Assembly (NCBI GenBank): GCA_036244855.1
Contig: BQKZ01000138.1
Span: forward strand, 83,000 to 146,999
From: Temnopleurus reevesii
Taxonomy: Eukaryota; Echinodermata; Echinoidea; Temnopleuroida; Temnopleuridae
Direction: 5' to 3'
Length of the DNA: 64,000 nt
The translations under genes were made by a program, and so were the position numbers. A model generated the notes under the pieces. The model was not told where the DNA came from, did no database searches, and worked only from the letters and a program-made list of their open reading frames with translations. Positions within the stretch are counted from its first letter, which is position 1. Each line of letters starts with the position of its first letter. Shown here piece after piece: positions 22,507 to 34,509 of this stretch.

Positions 22507-22905
22507 TGGAAACTCTGTATAAAGACATCAGGGGCCTGTAACATTAAGGGGGTGTTGTTCAAAATCAACTGCAAATCAACTGCAAATTGTAACACACATT
22601 TTCATTCGTGTACGGTGTGCACATTACCAGTACGTGCATGAAACAATGATTTGGATTGGCACGTTCCGATCAACTGCAACTTGGGATCAATTGCAACTTT
22701 TGAAAAACACCCCCTAAGATTAATTAATTTTTCAATTAATCGTATCTTTTACCATAGCCTACACTAATTGCCTTAAACTTATAGAGCAAAATTCCTGATA
22801 AAAGAAGTAATCTGGCACCAGCTCTTAGTAATTTGATTCTTAACCTTGCTATAACAAGCAATTTTGGATGGTCCCAAGCACTTCTTTATACTGAGTTTCC
22901 ACTGT
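22507..22905. mobile_element. Possible Tc1/mariner-type MITE carrying a nested insertion
   Basis: Left end CAGTGGAAACTCTGTATAAA and right end CTGAGTTTCCACTG followed by TA are inverted repeats. Between them sits the complete TAA-flanked element 22548-22714. The left flank is not TA, so the pairing of these two ends is uncertain. Confidence 0.4.
22548..22714. mobile_element. GGGGGTG-family MITE with TAA duplication
   Basis: Ends GGGGGTGTTGTTCAAAA and TTTTGAAAAACACCCCC, flanked by TAA at 22545-22547 and 22715-22717. Internal blocks GATCAACTGCAACTTG and CATGAAACAATGATTT match the copy at 31184. Confidence 0.85.
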
Positions 22906-23230
22906 ACATATATGATTATGTTTCATCACACTGTAGACTGTATATGAAGAGCTCATTTGCAAAAGGGGTTCGATTCATTTCAAGTTGAATTTTACATGCA
23001 TCACCTGAATGATATTTATATTGTCATGTAAATTAAGATGCGCTCCTGTGTCTTAGAAGAAAATGTGATAAATTCAATACCCCGTATTGAGTTTTTCATA
23101 GACATTGTACAAACTTGCTTGGAGAAATGCATTGTTATTCAAGTCCTGAAAATAAACCTTTTGCAAATGTGCTTTTCATATGCACAAGAGAGATAATGGG
23201 AAGGCGGTTATTTATCTTACGGAACTACAG

Positions 23231-23398
23231 GAGGGTGTTTCATGAAGCTTGTCGCTAGTGACAAGCAGTCATTTACCAACAATTACCATAGCAACAGTCA
23301 GAGATGGTGCTTTTCATCCAATCAAAATCAAGGATTTCATTGGATTAGTCAGCGTTGACTAGTTGTTGCAGGCGACAAGCTTCATGAAATGCCCCCCA
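23231..23398. mobile_element. MITE with GTTTCATGAAGCTTGTCG ends
   Basis: Left GGGTGTTTCATGAAGCTTGT and right CGACAAGCTTCATGAAATG form inverted repeats ending in G/C tracts. The inner part contains CATCCAATCAAAATCAAGG. Related pieces lie at 27082-27242 and 43002-43073. Confidence 0.75.
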
Positions 23399-23472
23399 GG
23401 AGTGTAGGAGAGGACATTGCATGATAGCATCAAATTGGTAACCATATTCATTCTTGTTATAGAATGCAATTA

Positions 23473-23635
23473 CAGTTGAACCTTATTATAACAAGGTACT
23501 TTGGACCAGCAAAATTTCCTCTTCATATTGTAATGTCTGTACATCAGGGCCACAATACAATAAAAACAAAGACTTGGGGCCCTTGTAATAATGAGAGCTT
23601 GTTAAGCCAGTGTTCTTTACAAAGAGGTTGGACTG
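23473..23635. mobile_element. TA-flanked mariner-type MITE (CAGTTGAACC ends)
   Basis: Starts CAGTTGAACCTTATTATAAC and ends AGAGGTTGGACTG, with TA on both sides (23471-23472, 23636-23637). TA target duplication and CAGT ends suggest the Tc1/mariner superfamily. Non-coding. Confidence 0.7.
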
Positions 23636-24002
23636 TATAAACATAAATCAACAAGAAAGTGAACTCAATGAAGACATAGCTATTCATGCAACTCCTACTC
23701 CCTTTGTTCTACGGCTGGATTGCAGGATGGAAGTGTCTTTTGTGTACTGAGGTGATGGTGCATGGTAGAATGAGAATTCATTCTATGCTCTGTCTCTTGT
23801 ATGTGTTTATGTCTTAGATGTTTGATGCTTATTCTTCCATATAAAGTTTCAGCTAAACTCTGGCTATTTTGTACAAATGGCAAATCCCAAGGAAAATCAT
23901 ATGTTGATACATGTACAAAGTAAATGGGAATGTGGTCGTGTATTGGAATGAGACAGGTGTGTTTGCTTGGGCTACTGTCACATGGTAAAATGGCTTATAA
24001 AT

Positions 24003-24144
24003 GGCCCGTATTCTGAGAGAGAGATAAAATGTTACCCAGGTTTAAGTCATTGCCATTTAGAGCGTTAGTCTAAATGGAGCAATGGGTCTAAATAACGACG
24101 GTTTAGTCCTGGGTTAAGTTAACCTCGAAATCCGAATATGAGCC
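24003..24144. mobile_element. GGCCCGTATTC-family MITE, copy 2
   Basis: Starts GGCCCGTATTCTGAGAG and ends ATCCGAATATGAGCC, with GGTTTAAGT and GGGTTAAGTTAACC inside, as in the copy at 236. A 3-bp AAT occurs on both sides. Confidence 0.7.
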
Positions 24145-24174
24145 AATTCATTTTCAGAGATCATTGCTCAAATG

Positions 24175-24175
24175 A

Positions 24176-24212
<37 letters not shown>

Positions 24213-24230
24213 GTGTGTATGCGTGTGCTA
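24175..24230. repeat. (GT)n / (GTAT)n microsatellite
   Basis: Alternating GTGTGT and GTATGTATGTAT units over about 55 bp. Confidence 0.9.
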
Positions 24231-24360
24231 TGGGGATCATATAACTGCTATCTGGGGAGGGGGGTAATTCGTGTTCAGAGGCTGGGTGAATGATATGAAA
24301 TAATTCTTATGAAAAGGGGAATGCGGTGAAAACTCTGTATAAAAAGATCTGTTACAGGTA

Positions 24361-24539
24361 CAGTCAAACCTGTCTACAGAGGCCACCCCAAGGGAAACAG
24401 AAAAAGTGGCCACTGTAGACAGGTGGCCTCTATAGACAGGTTCTATAACATGAATTTTTACCTGGAGGGAATCAATTTAAGTGGCCACTATAGACAGGTG
24501 GTCACTATAGACAGTGGTCACTATAGACAGGTTTGACTG
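24361..24539. mobile_element. TA-flanked mariner-type MITE (CAGTCAAACCTG ends)
   Basis: Ends CAGTCAAACCTGTCTACAGA and CACTATAGACAGGTTTGACTG are inverted repeats, flanked by TA at 24359-24360 and 24540-24541. Inside, GTGGCCACTATAGACAGGTGG-type subrepeats occur several times. Non-coding. Confidence 0.85.
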
Positions 24540-27081
24540 TACATGTCTGATTACATTCCTGATATTACAGCGTGTTTTTAGTATTTGGGCAATTCAACGA
24601 AAGTGTCATGTCCGTTAAATACGCCACTAAAATTCGTTGTAATTCACTTCAGTAGGAATCATATTATCATTTCAAAGAATTTTATCGAGGCATGCACTCG
24701 CTGTAAGCGTAACAAACATGACAAAGACTTGGAATTGCCTTCTTGCCAAATAAGTCGTAAAGTCGTACAACTACAAATCGTGCCGTATCAGGATGGAGAG
24801 GGAATACACAGAGGGCGCAAAGTGGGAGGGGGCGGGACGATAACAAATTACACACATATACATACACACTTACACACTCTGCAAAATTTCAATGAGAAAT
24901 AACAGGCCCACCGGAGATTCAAATTTTAAGAAATGGTTTATTTTAACACAAATTAATTTCAGTAAAAAGGGAATTCAATATAATGACAATTTTGATAATT
25001 TCTTATAAAAACATGCATATACACTCGTAGATTCCTAATAAAAACTAAAATAAACAGTTTAAAAAGCAACTACGGCAAGACATCCTAAGAGATAAAAAAT
25101 CACTGCACACACAAAATAAAAGATGAATTCATTCGTAAAGGGTCTGGGAAAAAAGAATGCAATATCATGAAACATTTTGCATTCACTTTCTAACATTCTT
25201 TGATAACAAAATGACAGAAAGTTTACCTCGAATCTTTTAAAAATCTTTATCGGTGAATTTTGTGTATAACTGACAAAGCATTCCTTAAATTATCATCATA
25301 TCAATATCTCTTTCAGAAAACAACAGGCTTATATATGGCGGCATACATGAATATTAAGAATTTTCCAAATATTATTGGTTATCAAATTCAACTACCCATT
25401 CTTGTAAAAAGGATATTGTTTTTTTTTTGGAAACATAGAAACGACTCAATGTGCAAATTATCTCGCTTGACAATCGAATAAATATTCCATGCGATTATGA
25501 ACAATACTCCTTCCATATAGTACAAATGTGGCAAGTCCTTTGCATATGTGCTGAGATTACATGCTTCTCTAATTCGTGAAACAATTATCTACTTATGATA
25601 TCAAACAAATTCTTTGGCATAATCTCACGTATCATTATTTACACAATACACACAGATATACACGTTTCCAAATAACTGCAACTACAGATACTAAAATATC
25701 AAGAACATATCCGAAATAATACATGATATTATAACTTTGGAAGACATCAAAATATTTGATTAGCATGATAAGGCACAACAATACAAAAAATAAAACGCAC
25801 ATGAGACATAAATTACTAAGATGTTCCATCTTTCTATTTCATTTGGTATGGTTAAACTTTCAAAAATGTGTGTAATATTTTAAACATGATCTAATTTAAT
25901 TGTCACAAATCTTCAAAATGAGAATACTACATTACGAGAAATTATGGTTGGCTCTAAAATATTTCCTACCTATGAGAGTTACCTAACAAGAAGTGCTTTA
26001 AAATAAGATCAAGGTCATATTGGCAAGGACTTGTAAGTAGGCACCTTTAAGTATCGGAATGAAAATGGACTTTAAATAGCCACCTATAAATGTCATGATT
26101 AGGGTCAGAGTTATTATGACAAATGATATATGTACACCATCTACTGTAGCCACACACAACACGACTCCATCACACAACTAATCAATACCAAGTTCAAACG
26201 ATCTACAATCTGTATTAAAATCAACGATCTACATTCACTGCAAAATGTATGAACACATTGTAAGTTGGATTTTCGGTGGTACCTGTCCATCAGAATGTTT
26301 GTAGTTCTTTAATGGTAAAACTATTTTTTCACTTTAAATTTTAGTCAATATATTATTACTGACATCTTAAATGTTTTTCGGCAGGTATTAAACAAAATTT
26401 TGGACAGTAAAAAAATTATAAAAAAGAAACATTGTAATGTGTGATCATCTTAGATTCTAAAGAGAGCTAATATAATTGATAACACAGTATTCATTCGTCT
26501 ATAACAAGTGAGGAAAGTTCCACAACTAAACCTGTTTATTACTTTCATTGCAAAGCGGAAATTTACCTTAAGTTGTGTTTTCCATCTCACAAACACAAAA
26601 GTATTGTATGGAACACTGAAGGAAGGAAATCTTCACAACGATTTGTTAAGGGCCTTGAGCACAGGAAGGGGAAGATGTTGTGAAAAAATACTGGGAAAAT
26701 TATATTATCATGATTATGAATTTGGTGTAAATGGTTGAGGTTATTGGCGAAAGTATGAAAAATGGAAAAGAATATAGGGTGAAATTAATATTAAACAATG
26801 TACGAGAATTGCTATCTCTTTTCGAGGGTGGAGGAGAGGGGGTCTGTAACTTCTGAAGGCATGCCAAAAACGCATGATTGACCTGGAATTATATTTCATT
26901 AAAAAACATTCTGTTTAGTTCAATAGATCACCAATTTTCCTTATTTTCTTCACCTTTTATGCTAGTATCGTGATATCCATTATTTGTGTGATATTTAATC
27001 AACTTTATAATGTAGAATTGTTTTAAGACCTTTACAGTTTAATGCAATATGGAGTACGGTATCTAACAAATATCATTTCGA

Positions 27082-27242
27082 GGAGGGGTTTCAACAAGTT
27101 TTCTTAAAGAAGATTTTAAGAACGAATCGTATATAAGTTATTTTGCTTAAACGGATTATCAGTCATTACGCATAAGAACTGATACCAGCTCTGCTTTTAA
27201 AGTATCTCTTAAAGTTTTTCTTAGCTTGATGAAACACCACCC
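27082..27242. mobile_element. Relative of the GTTTCATGAAGC MITE
   Basis: Left GGAGGGGTTTCAACAAGTTT and right TTAGCTTGATGAAACACCACCC are inverted. The middle differs from 23231-23398, so it is either a distinct subfamily or decayed. Confidence 0.5.
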
Positions 27243-27915
27243 TGTCTTGCTAAGCTTATCCTGTTATATTAAGGGAATATCTTCATCTATATAAAGATAT
27301 AGATGCAAACTTAACATCGCACTCATTAGCACCTATCGTTACGATGATGTATTGAGTAGCGGCGACCACCATCAAACACTTCTACCAACACTGGTTAAGG
27401 TTGCATCTTTAAGTGTGAAGGTCTACATTTACCAAATGACTCAGACATATGCGACCCACGTGGATGGTGATAGCGAGAAAGTGATGATAACAGATGGTAT
27501 ATTGAACTGCAACAAATCAACATTAGCAGACGAAAGGCAATAGATGATAAGATATCACTGGTGTACGTGTATCTTGGTGATGAGTTCAGATAAAACATAA
27601 TGATAAACTTGATGATTTCAACTGAAATGGGGGTCTTTATCAATGTTTGCCTGACTTAGAGAATCCGGGGTGGGGGTGGGGCATTTACACAAATTAAAAT
27701 GGCAAAATTATTTTCTTCTTCACGTCGGATTTTTTCTATTCAGATTAGACGTATCTACGAAAGTGAATGCAACTATAGTAATGATAGGTTATTTTGTCCA
27801 AAATCATAATCAATTTGGTGCAAAATGACAATACAACTGAACTGAGATGAGAACTACCATGACGAATTTTAGAGGGTATCCCACTGCTTTAGAGCAGATT
27901 CATGTATATAGTTAA

Positions 27916-28114
27916 CTACTTGGATAGATATAGAGTAACGATATTATCAATTATTGTGTCCTGACTCCTTGACGGACTGGAAGGAGGTAAATAAGCGGGC
28001 GCGGTTTTGAAGCGATGGTATGCGGTGTACGTGATACGTCCAGCACCGCCAATCAGCCACCAGCATGGACTACGTGAGTCACGGGAAGCTAGCGGGGGAG
28101 AGAAGGTATCGTGT
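27916..28114 (-). other. Unexplained GC-rich open segment with splice acceptor (candidate exon)
   Basis: On the minus strand a good acceptor (CTCTTCTTTTCCAG) ends at 28115. One base later a 65-codon frame stays open to TAG at 27916. It reads HDTFSPPLASRDSRSPCWWL, then IGGAGRITYTAYHRF and a Pro/Ser-rich end. The first 150 bp are much GC-richer than their surroundings. There is no ATG near its start, so it could only be an internal or terminal exon. A second frame in phase 0 from the acceptor closes after 11 codons. I do not recognise the peptide. It could be a 3' exon of six4/5, of another gene, or a non-coding conserved element. Confidence 0.35.
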
Positions 28115-29005
28115 CTGGAAAAGAAGAGTCAATTACACAACCATGGTAATTGATTAGCACGCTTGTTATACATCATTATCTTCATATCATCTTGCCCATT
28201 AAAGAGAGCAGCATCACTTGCCACGATTGTATAGAATTACAATCATGTATGCGCAAGCGCTCGTTACATTTTTGATATACCTATCTGGACTAAACTTATT
28301 CTTGAATCAATGCCATGAACAAAAACAACAATAGGCACGAGTATATACCATGTGTATGTGGACATAGATAATATTACATATAGTGTATGACAGGATACAT
28401 TAACATGGTACAATATAATACACTAGTAGGGATGCAAACCAACTGGGGGTGAATACGTTATATTGACAGAGCAAGTAGGCATACGCTTGGTGAAAAGGTA
28501 AAAGTAAAGAAAAAATGAAGAAGAACACGACCGTGAAATCAAAACTACTCATGGACAATGCATGCTTTAAACAAAAACAGAAGAAAAACACGAAAATGTA
28601 TTCCGCACCTATCACAAATGATGAATTAGTGCGCTCCATGAATAAAACACAAATGTTTTCTCAACATTGTTATCTAAGCCCAAGATTCAGAACAACCTTA
28701 TTTTGAAACGTGAGCTCAAAAAGGCCAATGATTCTGCGATCCTTGACATTACTTTTGCAAGGCATGTAATTATTGAGTCACACAGTTTCTAATGTTTTGA
28801 AAATCCATATAACAATGTTCTTTAAGAGTAAGCTTCATGACTAATCTTGCTCTAATTCCTATGAAGTGATAAGCAAACATGGATATGTAGACTACTGAGG
28901 TTTCTGGTTCTCTAAAATTCGAATTCCAAGAGAAGGAGATGCCAATCAAAATTATATCATACTTTCAATGTGTAAGCACATCAACACAATGCTCTACTAT
29001 TGTGT

Positions 29006-29313
29006 AATAATAATAATAATAATAATAATAACAATAGGTCCATTTATATAGCGCAATCACTATATGCATATACTCTATTGCGCTTGATACTAGGTACCAT
29101 TACCCTGGCTATAACTGCCGAGCAAGCCATTTAGACGCTCAAGCATGCAAAGGAATAAATTCCTGCCAGGTACCCATTTTCACCTGGGTTGAGTGCAGCA
29201 CAGTGTGGATGATTTTCTTGTTGAAGGCAATTAACGCCATGGGTAGGACTCGAACCTCGGGCTTCTGCCTAAAAGGCGAGAGTCAGAACCACTACACCAT
29301 AATGCTTCCACGT
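29006..29313 (-). mobile_element. tRNA-derived SINE with (ATT)n tail
   Basis: Minus-strand reading: a tRNA-like head (A box TGGTGTAGTGGTTCTGAC, B box AGGTTCGAGTCC) is followed by a body containing CCAGGTGAAAATGGGTACCT and GCGCTATATAAATGGACC, ending in (TTA)n at 29006-29031. Pol III box arrangement and a triplet tail are classic SINE features. No clear target duplication. Confidence 0.8.
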
Positions 29314-30281
29314 CGAAAGATAATGGGAAATTATGTGAGCAATTGCATAAAACTACACCTGCACGTATTTGTAATCACTGACAACATCAAAGTTTATATT
29401 TATGTTTGTCACCGGATGATTACCTTGCAGTTCACAATGTACATCAGAAGAAATCATGACTTAGCAAAGTCTCATATTTCAACAAAAGGGCTAGAGGTTC
29501 GAATCCCATTCGAGAGTGTTGAATTCCTCGAATAAGAATTAGTTCTCTAGCATGATGCTGCACATTCCAAGTGTTTGAAGTATAAGTACAGGTGAGAAAA
29601 CACTACAGCTGCCACATTAAAAGCTGCGATGACGATTTTGATTATTTGAATTCAAAACGAGCTATAATCTTGACGGAGTACTGTAGACTTGAAATTACAT
29701 TTACTCGAAATACCTGCATAGTCTGATAATAGATAATGATTAAGTACATCAAAGTAACTAACAAGGCCATGGCGGTGGTAAAAATCAATTCTAACCTCTG
29801 TGCGTTGATTATCAATAATCATGGATAATAATGGATATTCATACAGCACCACATCAAATCAATAAATATCTCAAGGCCCTGTGATATTAGTATTTTAACA
29901 TTAAAAGAATTAGAATCCGTGTAAGTCGATAATAAGGTAAAATGTACACACAACCATTGGACGGAATTTAGGGGAGGGGTAGAGGATACGACCAGAAATT
30001 CACCAAAAAAAATGTACCAAAAATGTAGGCACTCATGGCATCGAATATGGTTTTGCACCGATAAAAATCGACCCTGGGCAAGATTTTTTTTCAGAGTACA
30101 TTTAGCAATGTAGTTATATATGACCTTAACTGTGACGAAAAGTAGAGACTGATTGACGAAATAGATGGCAAAAAATATTTTTTTTTTTAATAAAAAGAAC
30201 GACAGACGGTGACGAGTAGTTTACAGATAATGACAAATATGGTTAAAGAGTAACCAAAGGAAGACGTCAACAATCTTAACG

Positions 30282-30287
30282 TTTATT
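30282..30287 (-). terminator. Candidate six4/5 poly(A) signal
   Basis: AATAAA on the minus strand about 50 nt after the six4/5 stop codon, followed by a T/G-rich stretch (TTGTTGACG, then CTTTGGTT). This would give a very short 3' UTR. Other AATAAA hexamers lie further away, including one at 24941-24936, so alternative ends are possible. Confidence 0.35.
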
Positions 30288-30336
30288 ATTTTAATTAATT
30301 ATCATTATAATCCTTAATTTCATGACAATATTCACC

Positions 30337-30819
30337 TCATTCCGAAGTATAATGTCCTGTGCCACCATTGGCGTTAGCTGATAGCGTAGAAAGAGCCATC
30401 GCTGCACTGTTCATCATTTCATTCGCAGACGGCAAACGACTCGAATAATTGGCGGGAAAGCCTGCCCCAGCCGTCGCTGCTTGTTGCGACAGCACAGCGC
30501 TCAGCGCACTTGATGTTGATGCTATGGAAGGAATACTGCTCAGGGTTGTCGCAACATTGTGCGTTGACACGTCCTGTTGTTCGTGTTGCTGCGGTTGCTG
30601 ATGATTGGATTCATGTTGATGAAGGTGTTGTTGATGTTGTTGATGTTGTTGGAGGGATGCAATAGATGCCATGCTGTTGTTATTATTGTTGACTGTTGAG
30701 AGGTTAAGAGCTGGATTCGACAATAAGGCGGGGTTCATGATCATAGACATTGTTGCTAGCTGGGCCGCGTGGTTCATATTGATATCACCTTTGCTTGAAG
30801 CTAGAGCCAGTGGGAGCAT
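30337..30819 (-). CDS. six4: six4/5 terminal coding exon 4
   Basis: Residues 403-562, starting [20 protein letters not shown] and ending GGTGHYTSE before TGA. It contains a run of five Asn and a Gln/His-rich block ([15 protein letters not shown]), then an Ala/Ser-rich end. The acceptor TTCTCTCCCAG is strong. The first codon is ATG by coincidence; the frame enters in phase 0 from exon 3. A donor-like GAG/GTGAAT overlaps the base right after the stop. Confidence 0.88.
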   Translation of the reverse strand: MLPLALASSKGDINMNHAAQLATMSMIMNPALLSNPALNLSTVNNNNNSMASIASLQQHQQHQQHLHQHESNHQQPQQHEQQDVSTHNVATTLSSIPSIASTSSALSAVLSQQAATAGAGFPANYSSRLPSANEMMNSAAMALSTLSANANGGTGHYTSE

Positions 30820-33800
30820 CTGGGAGAGAAAACAGAGAACATGTACAAAAGCTATTTCAATATCATATTACTTTGGTATATATTCAATATAAGACCAAGG
30901 TGTCTTTCTAAGTGGGAAGAGTAGGTCGTTGATCTGAATTAAGGTTTACCTAAAGAAGCAGCTTACGAGAGGCTGATCAACTGCTGGTAAAGTTGAAAAA
31001 GTAGGTTTTTACATGCGGTACAAAGAGAATGCCCAAAATGTTCTAATACCAAAGGGAAATAAATGGTGCTAGCATCACTACTCACATGCCTCATGATAGA
31101 TTAATAAATATTAAATCAAAGTAGTGGAGGCTTTGTTCAGATCTTTCATACATATAGCATTATTGATTCCATGTCAAAACTAATGGGGTGTTGCTCAGAA
31201 TCAACTGCAGATCAACTGCAACTTTGCAAATTCTAGCGCGCATTTTCATTCGCGCACGGTATGCGCATTTAACAAAACGCGCATGAAACAATGATTTTGA
31301 TTGGCGCGTTCCGATCAACTGCAACTTGCGATCAATTTCAAGTTTTGAGCAACACCCCTTTAAGTATTTCAACATGTTGACATCTTCAGTAGATATCTAA
31401 AAAGCAGTTGATATACTTAAGTTCCATATGAATAGCATTGAGGATAAAGAAAATATAAAAGATGTCTAAATTATTCAAAATGGTAAGCTTTGTTATAGTT
31501 TTAACCTAAATAACATTTCACACATTTTCGTTGATGTTCAACATATATGCTGTAATGGATATTTTACTGTTCCAATATACAGGAGAGCCGTTCTGTCCCC
31601 TTGGCTCACCCTGGTTTGTATACGTTGAGTGCATGCTAAATGAATTCAGAATTTGCCAAATATCTCTCTAGTATATTTCTGCAAAAGGGACATTTACAGA
31701 TATTAATTTTACACTGGGCATACAAAATATATGGCTGTATTTTAAAGAGCTTCTCAAAAGCTAGTCACAATGTTCGGCGGAGCTTCATGAGACCAGGATA
31801 CGTACCTGTGGTAGAATCATTTCCGGTACAAACTTGAATCCCTGAAGACCCGTAGCATCAGTAAGATTAGCGAGGTCTGGTGGTTCGTGCATATTAGGAG
31901 GTACCCCTCTGTTGTCATCTAAGTGTTCTGGGGGTTCCACTTTGACAGCCTGAGGGTGCAGAAGGTCTGTGGTGCTGGTGGTGCTCGCGCTGGAGGATAT
32001 CACCGTGATGCCAGACCCAGGCTGCTGGTGACCCAACATGGCGTCTACTGTACGTCAAAGAGAACATGGAAAATAACATTTATTTACGATGAGTGATAAA
32101 ACATGCATGCTTATTTCCATTTGTCAATTCAAATTTGACTGGATGTCGTAATCAAGCTGTTTGGGATAGTCACAAAGTGACTTAGTATGGTTTCCGCGCT
32201 GCGGAAAACGAGCCCCAGGAACGTCTTTTGGATAGTAACGTTTAAAAGTCGGCCCCTCTTTCACTCTTCTTCTCATGGTGTAAATATTCAAATTTGAATG
32301 ATACACACAATAAAACCCATTTTCTCTCTTCTAGCTTCCCATACGAATAATTTCTTTTATATTGCGCTGCTTTTTACCAAGGGAAATTAATGGAACCCTG
32401 GCCCTCATCATCAGATCATGCTAACGAATAATTGATTCCTTGCATTATAGTGACTTTTCGACTTCTCCGCCATGTCTCCAATGATCTAGAATCATTGGGA
32501 CATTTTTACGCCATATTTGGAACGCCCTCCTGCTAGAGTACCTATAACTGTTTTAAGGAGGTTGTTTAAGGTAAACTAAAACCTTCAAGGGAACCACTAT
32601 AGATTTCCAAATACAGGACATGTAACCCTTTAAATCCTTTAGAAACTTAAGGATAGGGTAATTCTCCGTTAGAAACAAACAAAATACATATACACATGAA
32701 TCGTGGGTGGAGAGTTTGTTGTGATTACATATCCTGCTTACAAATATAAATTCGGGACAGGGATGTGATTTCTACTTAAAACAGAAACAAAGAACTAGAA
32801 GAAGTTCTATTTTAGAAAAGATAACTGTGTCAAGGGTCAATAGGCCTTACGTCATGTACGTGATGTATTGAAATTGGCAAAAGCACAGCATGTCATAACC
32901 GCGTTATAAAAATAATTACATTGGCCGGATTTCAATAGCAATTCAAAGGATCATGGAAATAACATTTCAATTTATTCATCGAAAATTAAACCTAAAAGAA
33001 ACACGATATAATCTTTTTCCGAAAATTTAAGTCGGACGCCAATTCAATGCTCATTTGTAACGCTATAGAAATAGGAACCGGCTTGCGATTGTGATATCCG
33101 CACAATTCAATAGTCATGACGTACGGATCTATTTTCCCATGACACACTTAATTTTACGGAAATAGATTATATCGTGTTTAGTGTAATTTTGGAGAAATGA
33201 TCCTGATTTACCCCCGTTTGATGGTCTCATGTCCGTTCTCACCCCATGATGACCCGTCTCTGGTCCGATCCTAGAACCTTCAGGTTCCCCGTCCAAAGAG
33301 AAGTCTCCATTCGGTGAGTCCTTGCCACTATTATACTCCCCATCACCGGCTCTGCAATAGCCAGGAAAAAACATACAAAATGTCATTAGTAATTTTACAA
33401 TTATCAAATTAAATTTTGTACCAACGAGTGTCTATATGCAGGAGCTGTGTCTGTGTTTTATGACGTAAATATTCAGAATTGAATGAGAAACGCCTTCAGA
33501 TCTAAAGTCATCATCATTATGAGTTGCATGGAGCTGTGAATTTTTTTTAGGACACCCGACTGGAATTCGAACCCGTGACCTCTTGTTTTTTTTATGAATT
33601 TAGTCTATGAGTAACAATCCAACTGATTTATACTTCTATTCTTCGTTTAATTTCATAATTATGTAAAGATAAAACACTGCATTTGTACTATCAATCATGG
33701 GGATAACACTGCAAGTGAATTTCGATTGAAGTACCGTAACTAATAGGCCCATACATAACTACAAAATGAAATCAACTTTCCATCTTACTCTATATCACGC

Positions 33801-34464
33801 ACAGTAGTGATATTCGATTCCCCTATTCTGCTAATAAAAGCAGTCAATTAAATTGAAATGTTAATGAAACAAAGATCAACACTTTGAGGTGTAAATATGG
33901 TGGTCTTTCTTTGTGTTTTTCATTAGTGCATTTTTCAGTGCTTCTGATGCATTCTAATCAATATGATTATTATCATCCTTTGATCAGTTATGTAGTCATG
34001 ATCACCACATTCCTCCTCATCATCCTCAGCCTCATAATCATAACTACCACAATAATCATCATCATTATTACGATTATCACTTTCCTCCTTCTGTTCCTTT
34101 AATACGGGACCTTTGGGCATCATTACCCGGATCATTTGCATTTGCTTTCCCCATTTCAATCGTAAAAACATTCCCTTTTTCAATACAAGACAAGAGCAAA
34201 AAAGAACAAAACATTAACCATTGATTTGTGCTGATGTCGTTCAAAACATTCGGCAAGTGTTTTCAAGAAACTTTCACTTTCTTTGCACTTGATCGAACTT
34301 AGTTGACACTGATGTTACTTGTTTCTCTTTCGATTTAAAGCAAGAAATAAACTGCGACGAATGAAAGAGGCGGACAAGAAAAAGAGGAGAGGGAATAGGA
34401 GAGGGACGGAGACAGGGTGAAAAGATAGAGAGAGGAGGAGAGAAAGAAGAGAGAGAGACGAGTG

Positions 34465-34509
<45 letters not shown>

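Larger units (their letters stand above)
19006..30336. other. Region between the convergent CLASRP and six4/5 genes
   Basis: Probably includes the 3' UTRs of both genes. It holds MITEs (19447-19600, 22548-22714, 23231-23398, 23473-23635, 24003-24144, 24361-24539, 27082-27242), a SINE (29006-29313), GT repeats near 24178, and the candidate exon at 27916-28114. The stretches 19601-22500, 24940-27080 and 29530-30280 are AT-rich single-copy-looking DNA in which I see no gene. Confidence 0.65.

Noticed and set aside
33212..33243. Donor GTGAGA at 33242 for six4/5 exon 2
   Set aside because: It has the better consensus, but leaves phase 0, which does not fit exon 3. The donor at 33211 (GTAAAT) gives phase 1 and a continuous frame.
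33884..34183. Hydrophobic 72-aa frame (+) and acidic 82-aa frame (-)
   Set aside because: They arise from an ATC/ATT-rich low-complexity stretch. No start context, no splice sites, no similarity.
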